From the NCBI RefSeq assembly GCF_005869855.1, contig NZ_SZNH01000035.1, positions 1 through 52,248 on the forward strand: a stretch of 52,248 nucleotides of DNA. The letters are read 5' to 3'. Below are positions 27,014-35,930 of the stretch, in pieces; position 1 is the stretch's first letter; each line of letters opens with the position of its first letter. This stretch comes from Nostoc sp. PA-18-2419. Its GTDB lineage: Bacteria > Cyanobacteriota > Cyanobacteriia > Cyanobacteriales > Nostocaceae. Made by a program: the position numbers and the translations under genes. Below the pieces are notes generated by a model. That model saw only the letters and a list, made by a program, of their open reading frames with translations. It had not been told where the DNA came from and did no database searches.

Positions 27014-29716
27014 TTGACATCAACTGAAGGAGTCGCCCTGCAAGTTGATGATGTTTATGTGCCAGTGGGATTAGTTGAGCGCAAAAAACCATCCAAGCGT
27101 CAAGGTAATATTTCTCCAGAACAGGGTTCAGAACTGTACAAGGAGACAGAAATCACCAAAACATTTGAGCATGATGCTTTTCTTGAAGAAGTTATTAAAC
27201 AGAAGAACACGCCTAAAAGTCAAGGTAAGCGAATTGCAATCATTGGCGAACCAGGTGCGGGAAAGACAACACTATTACAGCAGATTGCTGATTGGGTATC
27301 TCGTGAGATTTATCAGTCGATTGTGATTTGGGTATCTTTAGCAGATTTGCGACAGAAGGAACTGAAATCTTATTTGTTTGAAACTTGGTTAACTCAGGTT
27401 GCCGAAAAAACAGGTAAAGCTGAACCCACTGAGCAACTAAAGAATGATTTTGTTGCTCTGTTTAATCAAAATAATGTCTGGCTGCTGCTAGATGGGTTAG
27501 ATGAAATGTCGGCATCTTCAGGTAATCCTCTTACAGAAATTGCACGACAATTCCGTGAAGTAAGATTAATTTCTCAAGCGCGAATTGTGCTGACCTGTAG
27601 GGTTAATCTGTGGGATGGCAGCACTAATGCACTTGATGATTTTGATACCTATTGCAGTTTAGATTTTTCTTATCCAAAAGATGTAGAGAGATTTATTCAC
27701 AAATGGTTCGCTGCTATTCCTGAAACTGGGAAGCAGTTATGTACTGTGTTGAAAGAATCAGGTAAGGAACCGATTCAGGATTTAGTGAAAAATCCTCTGC
27801 GGTTAACGCTGCTGTGTTTGAATTGGCAATCAGGAGATGGCAAATTACCGGATACCCAAGCGGGACTATATCAGCAATTTGTCGATGACTTCTACAAATG
27901 GAAAAAAGAAGAAATTCCTACAACACCTGAGCAGCAGCAACTCAATGTCAAACTAGGCGAATTAGCTAAAGCAGCAATAGATAAAGAAGCAACCCGTTTT
28001 CGCTTGCGACATGATTTTGTTAGTCAGTTTTTGGGAAATGCTGATGATGAAAAGTCGCTGCTCAAATTGGCACTAAATCGTGGCTGGCTGAATTGTGTAA
28101 GGATAGATACAAATAGAAAACCTGTTTACGCTTTCTTTCATGCTTCATTTCAAGAGTACTTTGCTGCTATAGCAATTGATGACTGGCATTTCTTTCTCAA
28201 CCACGTTCCTAAAAATCCCAGTCAAGGAACTTATCGCATCTTTGAACCGCAATGGAAGCAAACAATATTACTTTGGTTGGGGCGAGAAGAAGAAAACCTC
28301 AAACAGCAAAAGCAATGGTTTATAGATGCTTTAGTAAACTTTAAAGACGGATGTGGCAATTGGAATAAAAAAGATTTAGATAAAGGATTTTATGAATACC
28401 GCGCCTACTTTTTAGCATCTGTAGGAATTGCTGAGTTTAAAGATTATTCTAGAGCAGATGAAATAGTAGCGCAAATTGTTAAGTGGGGCTTTGGTTATTT
28501 CAACACTAAAAAACAAAAGTGGATACAATTTCCCTATGTAATTGAAGAGGAAGCTAGGACAACATTGCAACAGACAGACCGTACAAAAGCTATTGCTACA
28601 TTAGTGGAGTTAATCCGTACTTCTCAATCTGAAGAAACTCGTGAGCAAGCCGTATCCATTTTGGGAGAAATAGGCAAAGATAATGCCACAGCCATCACTG
28701 TATTAGTGGAGTTAATCCGTACTTCTCAATCTGAAGAAACTCGTGAGCAAGCGATTTATATCTTGGGAGAAATAGGCAAAGATAATGCCACAGCCATCAC
28801 TGTATTAGTGGAGTTAATCCGTACTTCTCAATCTAAAGAAACCTGTAAGCAAGCGATTTATATCTTGGGAGAAATAGGCAAAGATAATGCCACAGCCATC
28901 ACTGTATTAGAGGAGCTAATCTATACTTCTCAAAATGAATATACCCGTTTGCTAGCGGCATCTAGCTTAGGGAAAATAGCCAAAGACAATACTAACTATA
29001 TCAGTATATTAGAGGAGATAATTCATACTTCTCAAGATGAATATACGCGTTTGTTAGCAGCATCTAGCTTAGGAGAAATAGCCAAAGATAATCTTACAGC
29101 AATTGCTGCATTAGTGGAATTAATCATTACTTTTCCAGATGAATATATTCCTTTAGAAGCGGCATCAAGCTTAGAGAAAATAGCTAAATACAATCCTAAA
29201 GCTATCATTGCATTAGAGGAGTTACTCCTTACTTCTCAAGATCAAGATATCCGTTGGCTAGTAGCAGAAAGCTTAGGGAAAATAGCCAAGTACAATCTTC
29301 CCACAGTTATGGTTGGATTAGAAGAGTTTATCTGGACTTCTCAAAATGAACTTCCCAATTTGCTACTGGCAAGCTTAGAAAAAAGAGGCAAAGATAATCT
29401 CACTGCTATCACTGCATTAAAAGAGTTAGTAGGTACTGCTCAAGATGAAACTACCTGTAGACAAGCAACATATAGCTTAGGGAAAACTTTAACCGAACCT
29501 GAAAAGATGACGGCAGTAGTCACTGCTTTGAAGAAGTACTTCTCAAATGAAACTTATAAAAATGACTTTGAGCTATTCAAAGATTGCTATAAACTAATCT
29601 GGCACTGCGCTCGAACTATGACTTATCCAGCCTTTTATCAAGCTTGGCATCAGCATAATGTTGCTACTCGTGCGATGCAAAGCTTAAAGAAAATCTTCTT
29701 CACAAGAATAATTTAA
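27014..29716 (+). CDS. NACHT NTPase with HEAT-like repeats (STAND family), possibly 5'-broken
   Basis: The 900-residue frame has a NACHT core with Walker A IIGEPGAGKTTLL near residues 75-87, Walker B VWLLLDGLDEM near 155-165, and the conserved FHASFQEYFAA helical-domain block. From about residue 525 to 830 lie eight or nine HEAT-like repeats of 34 residues, such as ILGEIGKDNATAITVLVEL. The only start is TTG at 27014. In the same frame, 26909-27013 is open and encodes GTKLTPDDWREVCCEILAER, a type of sequence that I recall from the N-terminal half of cyanobacterial NACHT proteins. So the true protein probably begins at 26468 and is interrupted by TGA at 26906-26908. NACHT proteins are STAND switches in signalling or defence; the effector is unknown. 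Confidence 0.82.
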   Translation: MTSTEGVALQVDDVYVPVGLVERKKPSKRQGNISPEQGSELYKETEITKTFEHDAFLEEVIKQKNTPKSQGKRIAIIGEPGAGKTTLLQQIADWVSREIYQSIVIWVSLADLRQKELKSYLFETWLTQVAEKTGKAEPTEQLKNDFVALFNQNNVWLLLDGLDEMSASSGNPLTEIARQFREVRLISQARIVLTCRVNLWDGSTNALDDFDTYCSLDFSYPKDVERFIHKWFAAIPETGKQLCTVLKESGKEPIQDLVKNPLRLTLLCLNWQSGDGKLPDTQAGLYQQFVDDFYKWKKEEIPTTPEQQQLNVKLGELAKAAIDKEATRFRLRHDFVSQFLGNADDEKSLLKLALNRGWLNCVRIDTNRKPVYAFFHASFQEYFAAIAIDDWHFFLNHVPKNPSQGTYRIFEPQWKQTILLWLGREEENLKQQKQWFIDALVNFKDGCGNWNKKDLDKGFYEYRAYFLASVGIAEFKDYSRADEIVAQIVKWGFGYFNTKKQKWIQFPYVIEEEARTTLQQTDRTKAIATLVELIRTSQSEETREQAVSILGEIGKDNATAITVLVELIRTSQSEETREQAIYILGEIGKDNATAITVLVELIRTSQSKETCKQAIYILGEIGKDNATAITVLEELIYTSQNEYTRLLAASSLGKIAKDNTNYISILEEIIHTSQDEYTRLLAASSLGEIAKDNLTAIAALVELIITFPDEYIPLEAASSLEKIAKYNPKAIIALEELLLTSQDQDIRWLVAESLGKIAKYNLPTVMVGLEEFIWTSQNELPNLLLASLEKRGKDNLTAITALKELVGTAQDETTCRQATYSLGKTLTEPEKMTAVVTALKKYFSNETYKNDFELFKDCYKLIWHCARTMTYPAFYQAWHQHNVATRAMQSLKKIFFTRII
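28601..28906 (+). repeat. Three near-identical 102-bp units inside the HEAT region
   Basis: Units start at 28601, 28703 and 28805 with TTAGTGGAGTTAATCCGTAC and a diverged fourth begins at 28907. They differ by only a few bases, whereas later repeats are diverged. This points to recent tandem duplication of repeat units. Confidence 0.85.
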
Positions 29717-29783
29717 GTACTTTTGCCGCAGTGACGTTACAAATGAAGTTTTTGTGGTAACAATAGCTTGTCCGTTCGTTACC

Positions 29784-29960
29784 AACACAAGTTGTTTCGT
29801 TCAGAATGCTTATCCGTTGATTCACAACACAAGTTGTTTCGTTCAGAACGCTTATCGGTTGTGAACGAAAATTCGTTTGTTCGTTCACAACACAACTTCT
29901 TCCGTTCAGAATGCTTGTCCATTGGTCATTAAAACTTGTCTGTTCGTTCAGAATGCCGAT
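29784..29960. repeat. Imperfect 36-bp repeat cluster after the NACHT gene
   Basis: Units AACACAAGTTGTTTCGTTCA start at 29784 and 29826 and agree at 34 of 36 bases. A third, more diverged unit starts at 29889, and a partial one (TTCGTTCAGAATGC) lies near 29943. Spacing is 42 and 63 bases, so this is not a regular array. Confidence 0.7.
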
Positions 29961-30029
29961 CTATTTTTGACAAAACTTATGCGCTCGTTACAACAGCCTA
30001 AGCAAAACTTATAAATAATCATGTTTGGC

Positions 30030-30710
30030 TCAGATTGTATCTGGATTGATATTTAACTCCCGCAGTTTTGCTGCCAAACGTGCTGCTTGTTGTTGTGCTT
30101 GCTGAGCAATTTCTTCCAGTGTAGGTACTAGTTGATAATCTGGTGTAAAATAACGTAATAATCCCTCATGAACACCAAGATACAATCCTAATTGTTGACT
30201 CCACAAATGCCCTCGTTCATTTGATTGCAGGGGTTGATATTCTCCATCTAATAAATGAAACCCTGCCAATTCTAAGGTGTAAGGATCGAACCAAAAATAA
30301 TCTGGTGTGCGGAAGGTGTCTTGATAAATTGTTTTCTTTAAACCTTTGTCTGTATTTGCTGTAGAGTCAGACAAAATTTCGACGATGACATTGGGATATT
30401 TGCCATATTCCTCCCACACCACCCAACTTTTTCTATTTTTACGTTCGCATCCTAGCACTACAAAAAAATCTGGCCCTCGGAAGAATTCTGATTTGCTCTG
30501 ATGCGGACTGTAGTAGATAGTCAAGTTTCCCGCTGCGTAGAAATCATTTCTATCTTGCCACAGCCATTTTAAACATTGGAGTAAGAGCATAATTTGCTCT
30601 AGATGTAGGTCACTTTCTAAGGGTGGTTCGTCACTATATATCTCACTAGGAGGAAATATAACATCTTGGCAGATACCTGCTTGAGCATTTACTTCTGGCG
30701 CGATGGTCAT
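30030..30710 (-). CDS. Uma2-family (DUF820) endonuclease-like protein
   Basis: A 226-residue member of the Uma2/DUF820 family of PD-(D/E)xK-fold proteins, which is greatly expanded in filamentous cyanobacteria. Family marks are FFRGPDFFVVLG with the active-site Asp, NVIVEILSDSTANTDKGLKK with Glu and the following Asp and Lys, and a C-terminal helix QQAQQQAARLAAKLRELN. Its activity and target are not established; many members are thought to be restriction-like or decayed transposon-associated nucleases. ATG start at 30710. It stands alone. Confidence 0.85.
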   Translation of the reverse strand: MTIAPEVNAQAGICQDVIFPPSEIYSDEPPLESDLHLEQIMLLLQCLKWLWQDRNDFYAAGNLTIYYSPHQSKSEFFRGPDFFVVLGCERKNRKSWVVWEEYGKYPNVIVEILSDSTANTDKGLKKTIYQDTFRTPDYFWFDPYTLELAGFHLLDGEYQPLQSNERGHLWSQQLGLYLGVHEGLLRYFTPDYQLVPTLEEIAQQAQQQAARLAAKLRELNINPDTI

Positions 30711-30805
30711 AAAATGAATACCGCATCAAGTATGGGTTTATTTTAACAGTGTTGTCTGAGGCGATCGCTTTCTCAAATCCAAATTTCAATTCCAGTTTAA
30801 GACTA

Positions 30806-30831
30806 TGGAGGTTAACACAAGCTAACCTCCA
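30806..30831 (-). terminator. Terminator of the DUF427 gene
   Basis: TGGAGGTTA at 30806-30814 pairs with TAACCTCCA at 30823-30831 around an 8-base loop. It lies 75 bases beyond the DUF427 stop on the minus strand. Confidence 0.65.
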
Positions 30832-30904
30832 CAAAATTTAGTTTGATGATTGCTGTAAATACTAAATTAATTATTTGGAAATAAAATACTTCCAGCAATC
30901 TTGA

Positions 30905-31189
30905 TTAAGGTTCGACTTTTACGCCCTTCCAAAAAGCGACATAGCCTTCAATATTCTTAGCTTTCTCTTTGGCGCTGGGATAGTACCAAGCAGCATCTTT
31001 GTTAACTTGTCCATCAACTTCGACACTGTAGTAGCTAGCGACACCCTTCCAAGGACAAGTAGTGTGGGTGTTACTTTCTTGGAAGTACTCTTTATTAATT
31101 GTGTCAGCAGGAAAATAATGGTTGTTTTCCACAACTACGGTATCATCGCTCTCGGCTAAAACTGCACCATTCCAAATTGCTTTCGGCAT
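30905..31189 (-). CDS. DUF427 domain protein
   Basis: A compact 94-residue beta-rich protein with the DUF427 signature: KAIWNGAVLAESDDTVVVEN, YFPADTI, then HTTCPWKGVASYYSVEVDG and ending AWYYPSA...FWKGVKVEP. The family is widespread in bacteria and fungi and has no agreed function. The single Cys in TCPWKG is family-wide. A terminator-like palindrome follows, so it is probably monocistronic. Confidence 0.88.
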   Translation of the reverse strand: MPKAIWNGAVLAESDDTVVVENNHYFPADTINKEYFQESNTHTTCPWKGVASYYSVEVDGQVNKDAAWYYPSAKEKAKNIEGYVAFWKGVKVEP

Positions 31190-31456
31190 AAGTGATTTTG
31201 TAAATAAAGTTTACATATATATTTTGACACTTTCACAGTATTTAGGTTGACGTGGGGACACGATGATGAGCGCAGCACAATCTAAGTTCTCATTTTTATG
31301 CCCAGTGGCACTTTGTTAATTAGGTCTAATGTGAATTAAGTCTTGAAACCCTTGTAATTTCATAGTTAATCCCAAAACAATGATTTTGAGCGAATTTAGA
31401 AACCCTTGTGGGATAAGAGACGTTTCTGATTCACATCAGGCGTTAATTCGTAATTT

Positions 31457-32449
31457 TTATTCTAAAAAATAAGTTCCTAACTCTTTTATTCTCTCTACCC
31501 AACCTTTGACCTCATCAGCCACCTTATACTTCCATTGAAGTTGAAGCACTTCTTTGGTATGAGAATCATCAAATATAACTTTGTCTTTGTTTTCAAAGAC
31601 TGGTGCAACGAATTCTACCCCAGCAGCCTCGGCAAACAAAGTTGATATCTGGCTAATACTCAAATTTTCCGGCGCAGCCAAGTAACGTCCTCCTTTAGTA
31701 CCTTTTCGCGCTGCGGCAACGTAGCAGTCTGCCAAATCATCAACATGAACCCATGCCGTCATAAAATCTGGTGGAAATGGCTGATAGCCTTGGTGTGGTT
31801 TTCCTGTAATGAACTGCTGAATTGCAAAATCCCAAAAACTGCCACGAGTTGGTGCCGAACCATACACTGATGCAGGATAGACAATAGAAGCGTTACCTCC
31901 GTTGCTGATATATTCTTCTACTAGCCCATCTTTCAACACATTCACACTGATTAGTAAGTCAATAAATGCTAAATATTCCGGTGGTGTATAACCTTTTGGT
32001 GGAGGCGTTTCCGTGATTCGTCCGCCATCAGCGGTAATTAAAGAGAAATTCCCACTGGTTGTAATTACATGAATATCCGGTGAAACTGCCTTAGCACCGT
32101 GTAAAGCGGCTTCTAATGATATCCGGTCTTTGGCAAATTGAGCTTCTTTGGTTGACTCTGGAGGCATATGCCAAGCAACATTAATTACTGTTGTGATACC
32201 ATGCTTGCGAATTGCTTGAGCAACATCATTACTGGAAAAGTCTGCTTCTTGAGAGCGGATTATTTCCTTGCACAAAGGCTTTATCGCCTCAACATCACTA
32301 CTTGGACGCACAAGTGCAAATACAGCTAAATCTTCTGTCTGGGAACACTTACGGCACAAGGCTCCGCCAATATAGCCGGTTGCACCTAAAATCAAAATAT
32401 TTTTCCTAGAAGAATTTTTATCCAAGAAAAATTCTTTATTATCTAACAT
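31457..32449 (-). CDS. NAD(P)-dependent epimerase/dehydratase (atypical SDR)
   Basis: The 330-residue protein is an extended-type SDR. The Rossmann nucleotide motif is ILGATGYIGGALC (GxxGxxG) near residues 20-34. Conserved NVAWH stands where NNAG/NLAA is usual, and SIVYPASVYGSAP plus AWVHVDDLADCYVAA fit the substrate and C-terminal parts. The expected YxxxK catalytic pair is not visible: the region reads PPEYLAFIDLLISVNVLKD. This makes it an atypical SDR, possibly a non-enzymatic or altered-chemistry member. Substrate unknown. Confidence 0.78.
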   Translation of the reverse strand: MLDNKEFFLDKNSSRKNILILGATGYIGGALCRKCSQTEDLAVFALVRPSSDVEAIKPLCKEIIRSQEADFSSNDVAQAIRKHGITTVINVAWHMPPESTKEAQFAKDRISLEAALHGAKAVSPDIHVITTSGNFSLITADGGRITETPPPKGYTPPEYLAFIDLLISVNVLKDGLVEEYISNGGNASIVYPASVYGSAPTRGSFWDFAIQQFITGKPHQGYQPFPPDFMTAWVHVDDLADCYVAAARKGTKGGRYLAAPENLSISQISTLFAEAAGVEFVAPVFENKDKVIFDDSHTKEVLQLQWKYKVADEVKGWVERIKELGTYFLE

Positions 32450-32902
32450 AAATTTGTAATTGCTGAAAGTACCGCGTCATCAGTTATTCACTGTGCGTTA
32501 GTCTACACACCCTACTGCGTAAGATATGTATTTTGCTGCAAAAATGGATTCACAAGATTCACAATCAGTAAGATATTTTCGATAATTAAGCTATTATCTT
32601 ACATATTTTATATGTAAAAATATTTATTCTATTCAGACCAGCAGTGGCAACAAGCAAGCTATCCTAATAATTAGAGCGAATAGCGATCGCCACCCCGTTT
32701 TTAGTCTTTACATTTCTTTAGAAACAGCCTTTAACTTTATATACTTAGTTACATAAAAAACAAAGTACTAAAAATAATTAGTAATTTGACCGAAGATAAT
32801 GAAATTGATAGATTTTTCTGAATTGAGCATTTTTTCAGTTGTATATTATTACTAAGCTAAAGGAAATCTCTAATTTTATTCAGTGTTTAACTTTTAATAA
32901 CC
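32450..32902. other. AT-rich spacer between divergent SDR and ATPase genes
   Basis: About 450 bases between divergent genes should contain both promoters. Apart from one HIP1 site near 32685, I see no repeat, RNA or frame. Confidence 0.4.
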
Positions 32903-34276
32903 GTGGAAGAATTGCTAGAAGCAGTAGAAAAAATTCTACAAAATAAGCCTCTCGATTCCATTGAGTGGTTTGTGCTTTATCAATCGTGGTTGGGTAAAAC
33001 TTACGATGAAATGGCAGAGGGAACAGGTTATGGTAGAAACTACATTAAGCAAGTTGGCTCTCAGTTGTGGCAAGACTTGTCCCAAGCAGCTGGAGAAAGA
33101 GTAACAAAAAAAAATCTGCATTTAGTTTTGAGCAAATATTCTCAAGGCATAAGTTGGCAACAAAATCAACCAGAGCAACAGTTCAATAGAGAATCGAGAT
33201 TCACAAGCCTTTATCCAAATATATTTTCAGTCGGCAAGATAGAATTTCCTAGCGGGCCGCTGGCAGTGGATTCTCCTTTATACATCAATCGCCCTCCAAT
33301 AGAAGAATTGATTTGTAAAGAGATATTACACCCAGGCTGCTTAATCCGGATTAAAGCACCCAGAAAGATGGGAAAAAGTTCTCTGCTCAACCGAATGATT
33401 GCTTATGCCAAAGAGCAGGGTTATCAAATTGTCTATTTGGACTTTCAAGAAGCCGATCAAGAAGTTTTTACTTCCCTAGATAAATTTTTGCGTTGGTTCT
33501 GTGTCTATGTCAGCAGGCAGTTAAACCTGCTTGCTTGTTTAGATGATTTTTGGGATATAGAAATGGGCAGCAAAGTCAGCTGCAAAATCTATTTTGAAGC
33601 GTATATTCTACAGTATATTGCATCAAATCCTGTGGTTTTGGCTTTGAATGAAGTGCAGCGAGTTTTTGAACATCATAATATTGCTCAAGACTTTTTACCA
33701 ATGCTGCGATTTTGGCATGAACAAGCAAAGCAAGACCCAATATGGCAAAAACTACGAATGGTAGTGGTTCACACCACAGAAATTTACATTCCCCTGAAGC
33801 TCAACCAATCGCCTTTTAATGTCGGGATTACAATTACCTTGCCACCGTTTAGTCTCAAGCAAGTACAAGATTTAGCATTGCGTTATGGACTAGATTGGGC
33901 AGCAGACTTACTTGGGGCACAACGCCTTGCACCTCTACAAGCAATGGTGGGAGGACATCCTTATCTGGTGAATTTAGCACTATATCATTTATCTGGACAA
34001 GAAATCACCCTAGAACTGTTATTAGAAACAGCATCGACATCAGCAGGAATTTACACTCAGTATTTACGAGAACTGTTGGGCTTATTGCAAAAAGAACCAC
34101 AACTAATGTCTGCGATGCAACAGGTAATTGCTAGTGACCAGAAAGTAAAATTAGATGCACTGGCTGCTTATAAACTCGAAAGCATGGGTTTAGTTCAAAT
34201 CAATGGCGATCAAGTTTCTCTGATGTGTGAATTATATCGTCTTTATTTTAGCCAACAGTTGGGAAAACACTCATGA
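32903..34276 (+). CDS. AAA-like (AAA_35) ATPase with N-terminal helix-turn-helix-like domain
   Basis: The 457-residue protein has an N-terminal segment (1-80) with EWFVLYQSWLGKTYDEMAEG and TGYGRNYIKQVGSQLWQDL, resembling the helix-turn-helix domain that heads many cyanobacterial STAND/vMAP proteins. A P-loop ATPase domain of the AAA_35 type follows: FPSGPLAVDSPLYINRPPIE, Walker A IKAPRKMGKSSLLNRM near residue 150. At the Walker B position it reads VVLALNEVQRVFEHH, with NEVQ instead of the usual DEVD, so hydrolysis may be impaired. The start is GTG at 32903. It is followed on the same strand by a second AAA-like gene after 106 bases, suggesting a pair. Confidence 0.8.
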   Translation: MEELLEAVEKILQNKPLDSIEWFVLYQSWLGKTYDEMAEGTGYGRNYIKQVGSQLWQDLSQAAGERVTKKNLHLVLSKYSQGISWQQNQPEQQFNRESRFTSLYPNIFSVGKIEFPSGPLAVDSPLYINRPPIEELICKEILHPGCLIRIKAPRKMGKSSLLNRMIAYAKEQGYQIVYLDFQEADQEVFTSLDKFLRWFCVYVSRQLNLLACLDDFWDIEMGSKVSCKIYFEAYILQYIASNPVVLALNEVQRVFEHHNIAQDFLPMLRFWHEQAKQDPIWQKLRMVVVHTTEIYIPLKLNQSPFNVGITITLPPFSLKQVQDLALRYGLDWAADLLGAQRLAPLQAMVGGHPYLVNLALYHLSGQEITLELLLETASTSAGIYTQYLRELLGLLQKEPQLMSAMQQVIASDQKVKLDALAAYKLESMGLVQINGDQVSLMCELYRLYFSQQLGKHS

Positions 34277-34382
34277 TACTAATAATTCTGGTAAACTATT
34301 GGCAGAAATGCTTTTTAGATGAATTTTTTTAATACTGATGCAAATTTTTATTTAAAATAACAAATTTTAAATTTAAAATCAA

Positions 34383-35930
34383 ATGAGCAATTATCGATAC
34401 CAAGTAGGTGGTACCCTAACAAGTGATGCTCCTAGCTATGTTGAACGCAGAGCAGACATCCAACTCTACAATGCGTTAAAACAAGGTGAATTTTGCTATA
34501 TCCTTAGCTGTAGGCAAATGGGCAAATCATCACTGATGGTGAAAACAAAGCATCGTTTGCAAGAAGAGGGCTTTCGATGTGCCACTATTGATATGACCAA
34601 TATTGGTTGTGAAAATATCACTCCAGAGCAGTGGTATAAAGGAGTTGCAGGTGACCTATGGTTAGGTTTCCAACTGTTAGGAAAGGTTAACTTAAGAAGC
34701 TGGTGGCAAGAACAAAAAGATATCTCTTTGGCTCAAAAACTGAGTCGATTTATTTTAGAAATTCTGTTAGCTCAGTTTCCTAACGAAAGACTGTTTATTT
34801 TTATTGATGAAATTGATAGTATTCTGAGTCTAGATTTTCCGGTTGATGACTTTTTTAGCTTAATTAGGTTTTGTTATAATCATCGGGCAATCGATCCAGA
34901 ATATAATCGAATAACATTTGCCATTTTTGGTGTGGCGACACCTTCAGACTTAATTTCATATCGAAATCATACTACTCCATTTAATATTGGTAAAGCTATA
35001 GAAGTAAATGGTTTCACATTTGAAGAAGCTCACCCATTAGCTTTAGGGCTGGATATCCAGGACAATTATCCCCAGAAAGTTTTGAAAGAAATATTAGCTT
35101 GGACACAAGGACAACCATTTCTGACTCAAAAGCTATGTCGGGTGCTTGTAAGTTTATCTCAAGACGATTTGGGTAGAAAGGTAAAAATTCCTCCTGGCAC
35201 GGAAGAATTTTGGATAGAAAATGTAGTGCGATCGCATATCATCGAAAAATGGGAATCTCAAGATGAACCAGAGCATCTGAGGACAATTCGCGATCGCATT
35301 CTCAGAAAGGAACAATCTGCCGCTAGATTATTAGGAATATATCAGCAAATCCTCCAAGGAATTGAAGTAGCTGTTGACGATAGTCGAGAACAAGCAGAAC
35401 TTTTGTTGTCTGGTTTGGTAATTAAAAATCAAGGTTTTCTGAAAATTAAAAACCGTATTTATGAAGAAGTTTTCAATCTAGAATGGGTGGCAAAAAAATT
35501 AGCTAACTTGCGTCCTTACTACGAAAATTTCAATGCATGGGTGGCCTTTAACCAAGAGGATGAATCTCGCCTATTACGGGGACAAGCCTTAATTGATGCC
35601 CAAACTTGGGCAAATGGCAAAAGCTTAAGCAACTTAGATTATCAATTTTTAGCTGCTTGCGAAGAATTAGATAGACGAGAAGTGCAGCAAGTATTAGAAG
35701 CCGAACGTGCCAAAGAAGTCGAAGCACGACTTGCAGAACAACAAAAAAGGATGGTTCAACAGAGAAGAAATTCCAGAATAGTGGCACTTTTGCTTCTGGG
35801 TATGACAATCAAGTTGGCAATTTCAATAGTGTGGGGAATGTCACTTTTACGAAAGATTGATGCTCTACAATCACGAGTAAAATGTACTCAGATAGAACAT
35901 CAGGGCACACTTAAAAGAATTTGTAATTAG
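34383..35930 (+). CDS. AAA-like (AAA_35) ATPase with C-terminal membrane anchor
   Basis: The 515-residue protein begins with the AAA_35 head (YRYQVGGTLTSDAPSYVERR), Walker A SCRQMGKSSLM at residues 42-52, and an intact Walker B RLFIFIDEIDSILSL near 136-150. Later blocks include TWAQGQPFLTQKLC-like ILAWTQGQPFLTQKLCRVL. Near the end lie a coiled-coil (QVLEAERAKEVEARLAEQQK) and one membrane helix (about residues 464-488). In many related proteins this anchor is followed by WD40 repeats, but here only about 25 residues remain before the stop, so it is a short version. It probably partners the ATPase gene upstream. Confidence 0.82.
   Translation: MSNYRYQVGGTLTSDAPSYVERRADIQLYNALKQGEFCYILSCRQMGKSSLMVKTKHRLQEEGFRCATIDMTNIGCENITPEQWYKGVAGDLWLGFQLLGKVNLRSWWQEQKDISLAQKLSRFILEILLAQFPNERLFIFIDEIDSILSLDFPVDDFFSLIRFCYNHRAIDPEYNRITFAIFGVATPSDLISYRNHTTPFNIGKAIEVNGFTFEEAHPLALGLDIQDNYPQKVLKEILAWTQGQPFLTQKLCRVLVSLSQDDLGRKVKIPPGTEEFWIENVVRSHIIEKWESQDEPEHLRTIRDRILRKEQSAARLLGIYQQILQGIEVAVDDSREQAELLLSGLVIKNQGFLKIKNRIYEEVFNLEWVAKKLANLRPYYENFNAWVAFNQEDESRLLRGQALIDAQTWANGKSLSNLDYQFLAACEELDRREVQQVLEAERAKEVEARLAEQQKRMVQQRRNSRIVALLLLGMTIKLAISIVWGMSLLRKIDALQSRVKCTQIEHQGTLKRICN

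Noticed and set aside
29784-29960. CRISPR array
   Set aside because: The repeated unit recurs only three or four times, with unequal spacing of 6 and 27 bases between units and with diverging copies. No cas genes are nearby.
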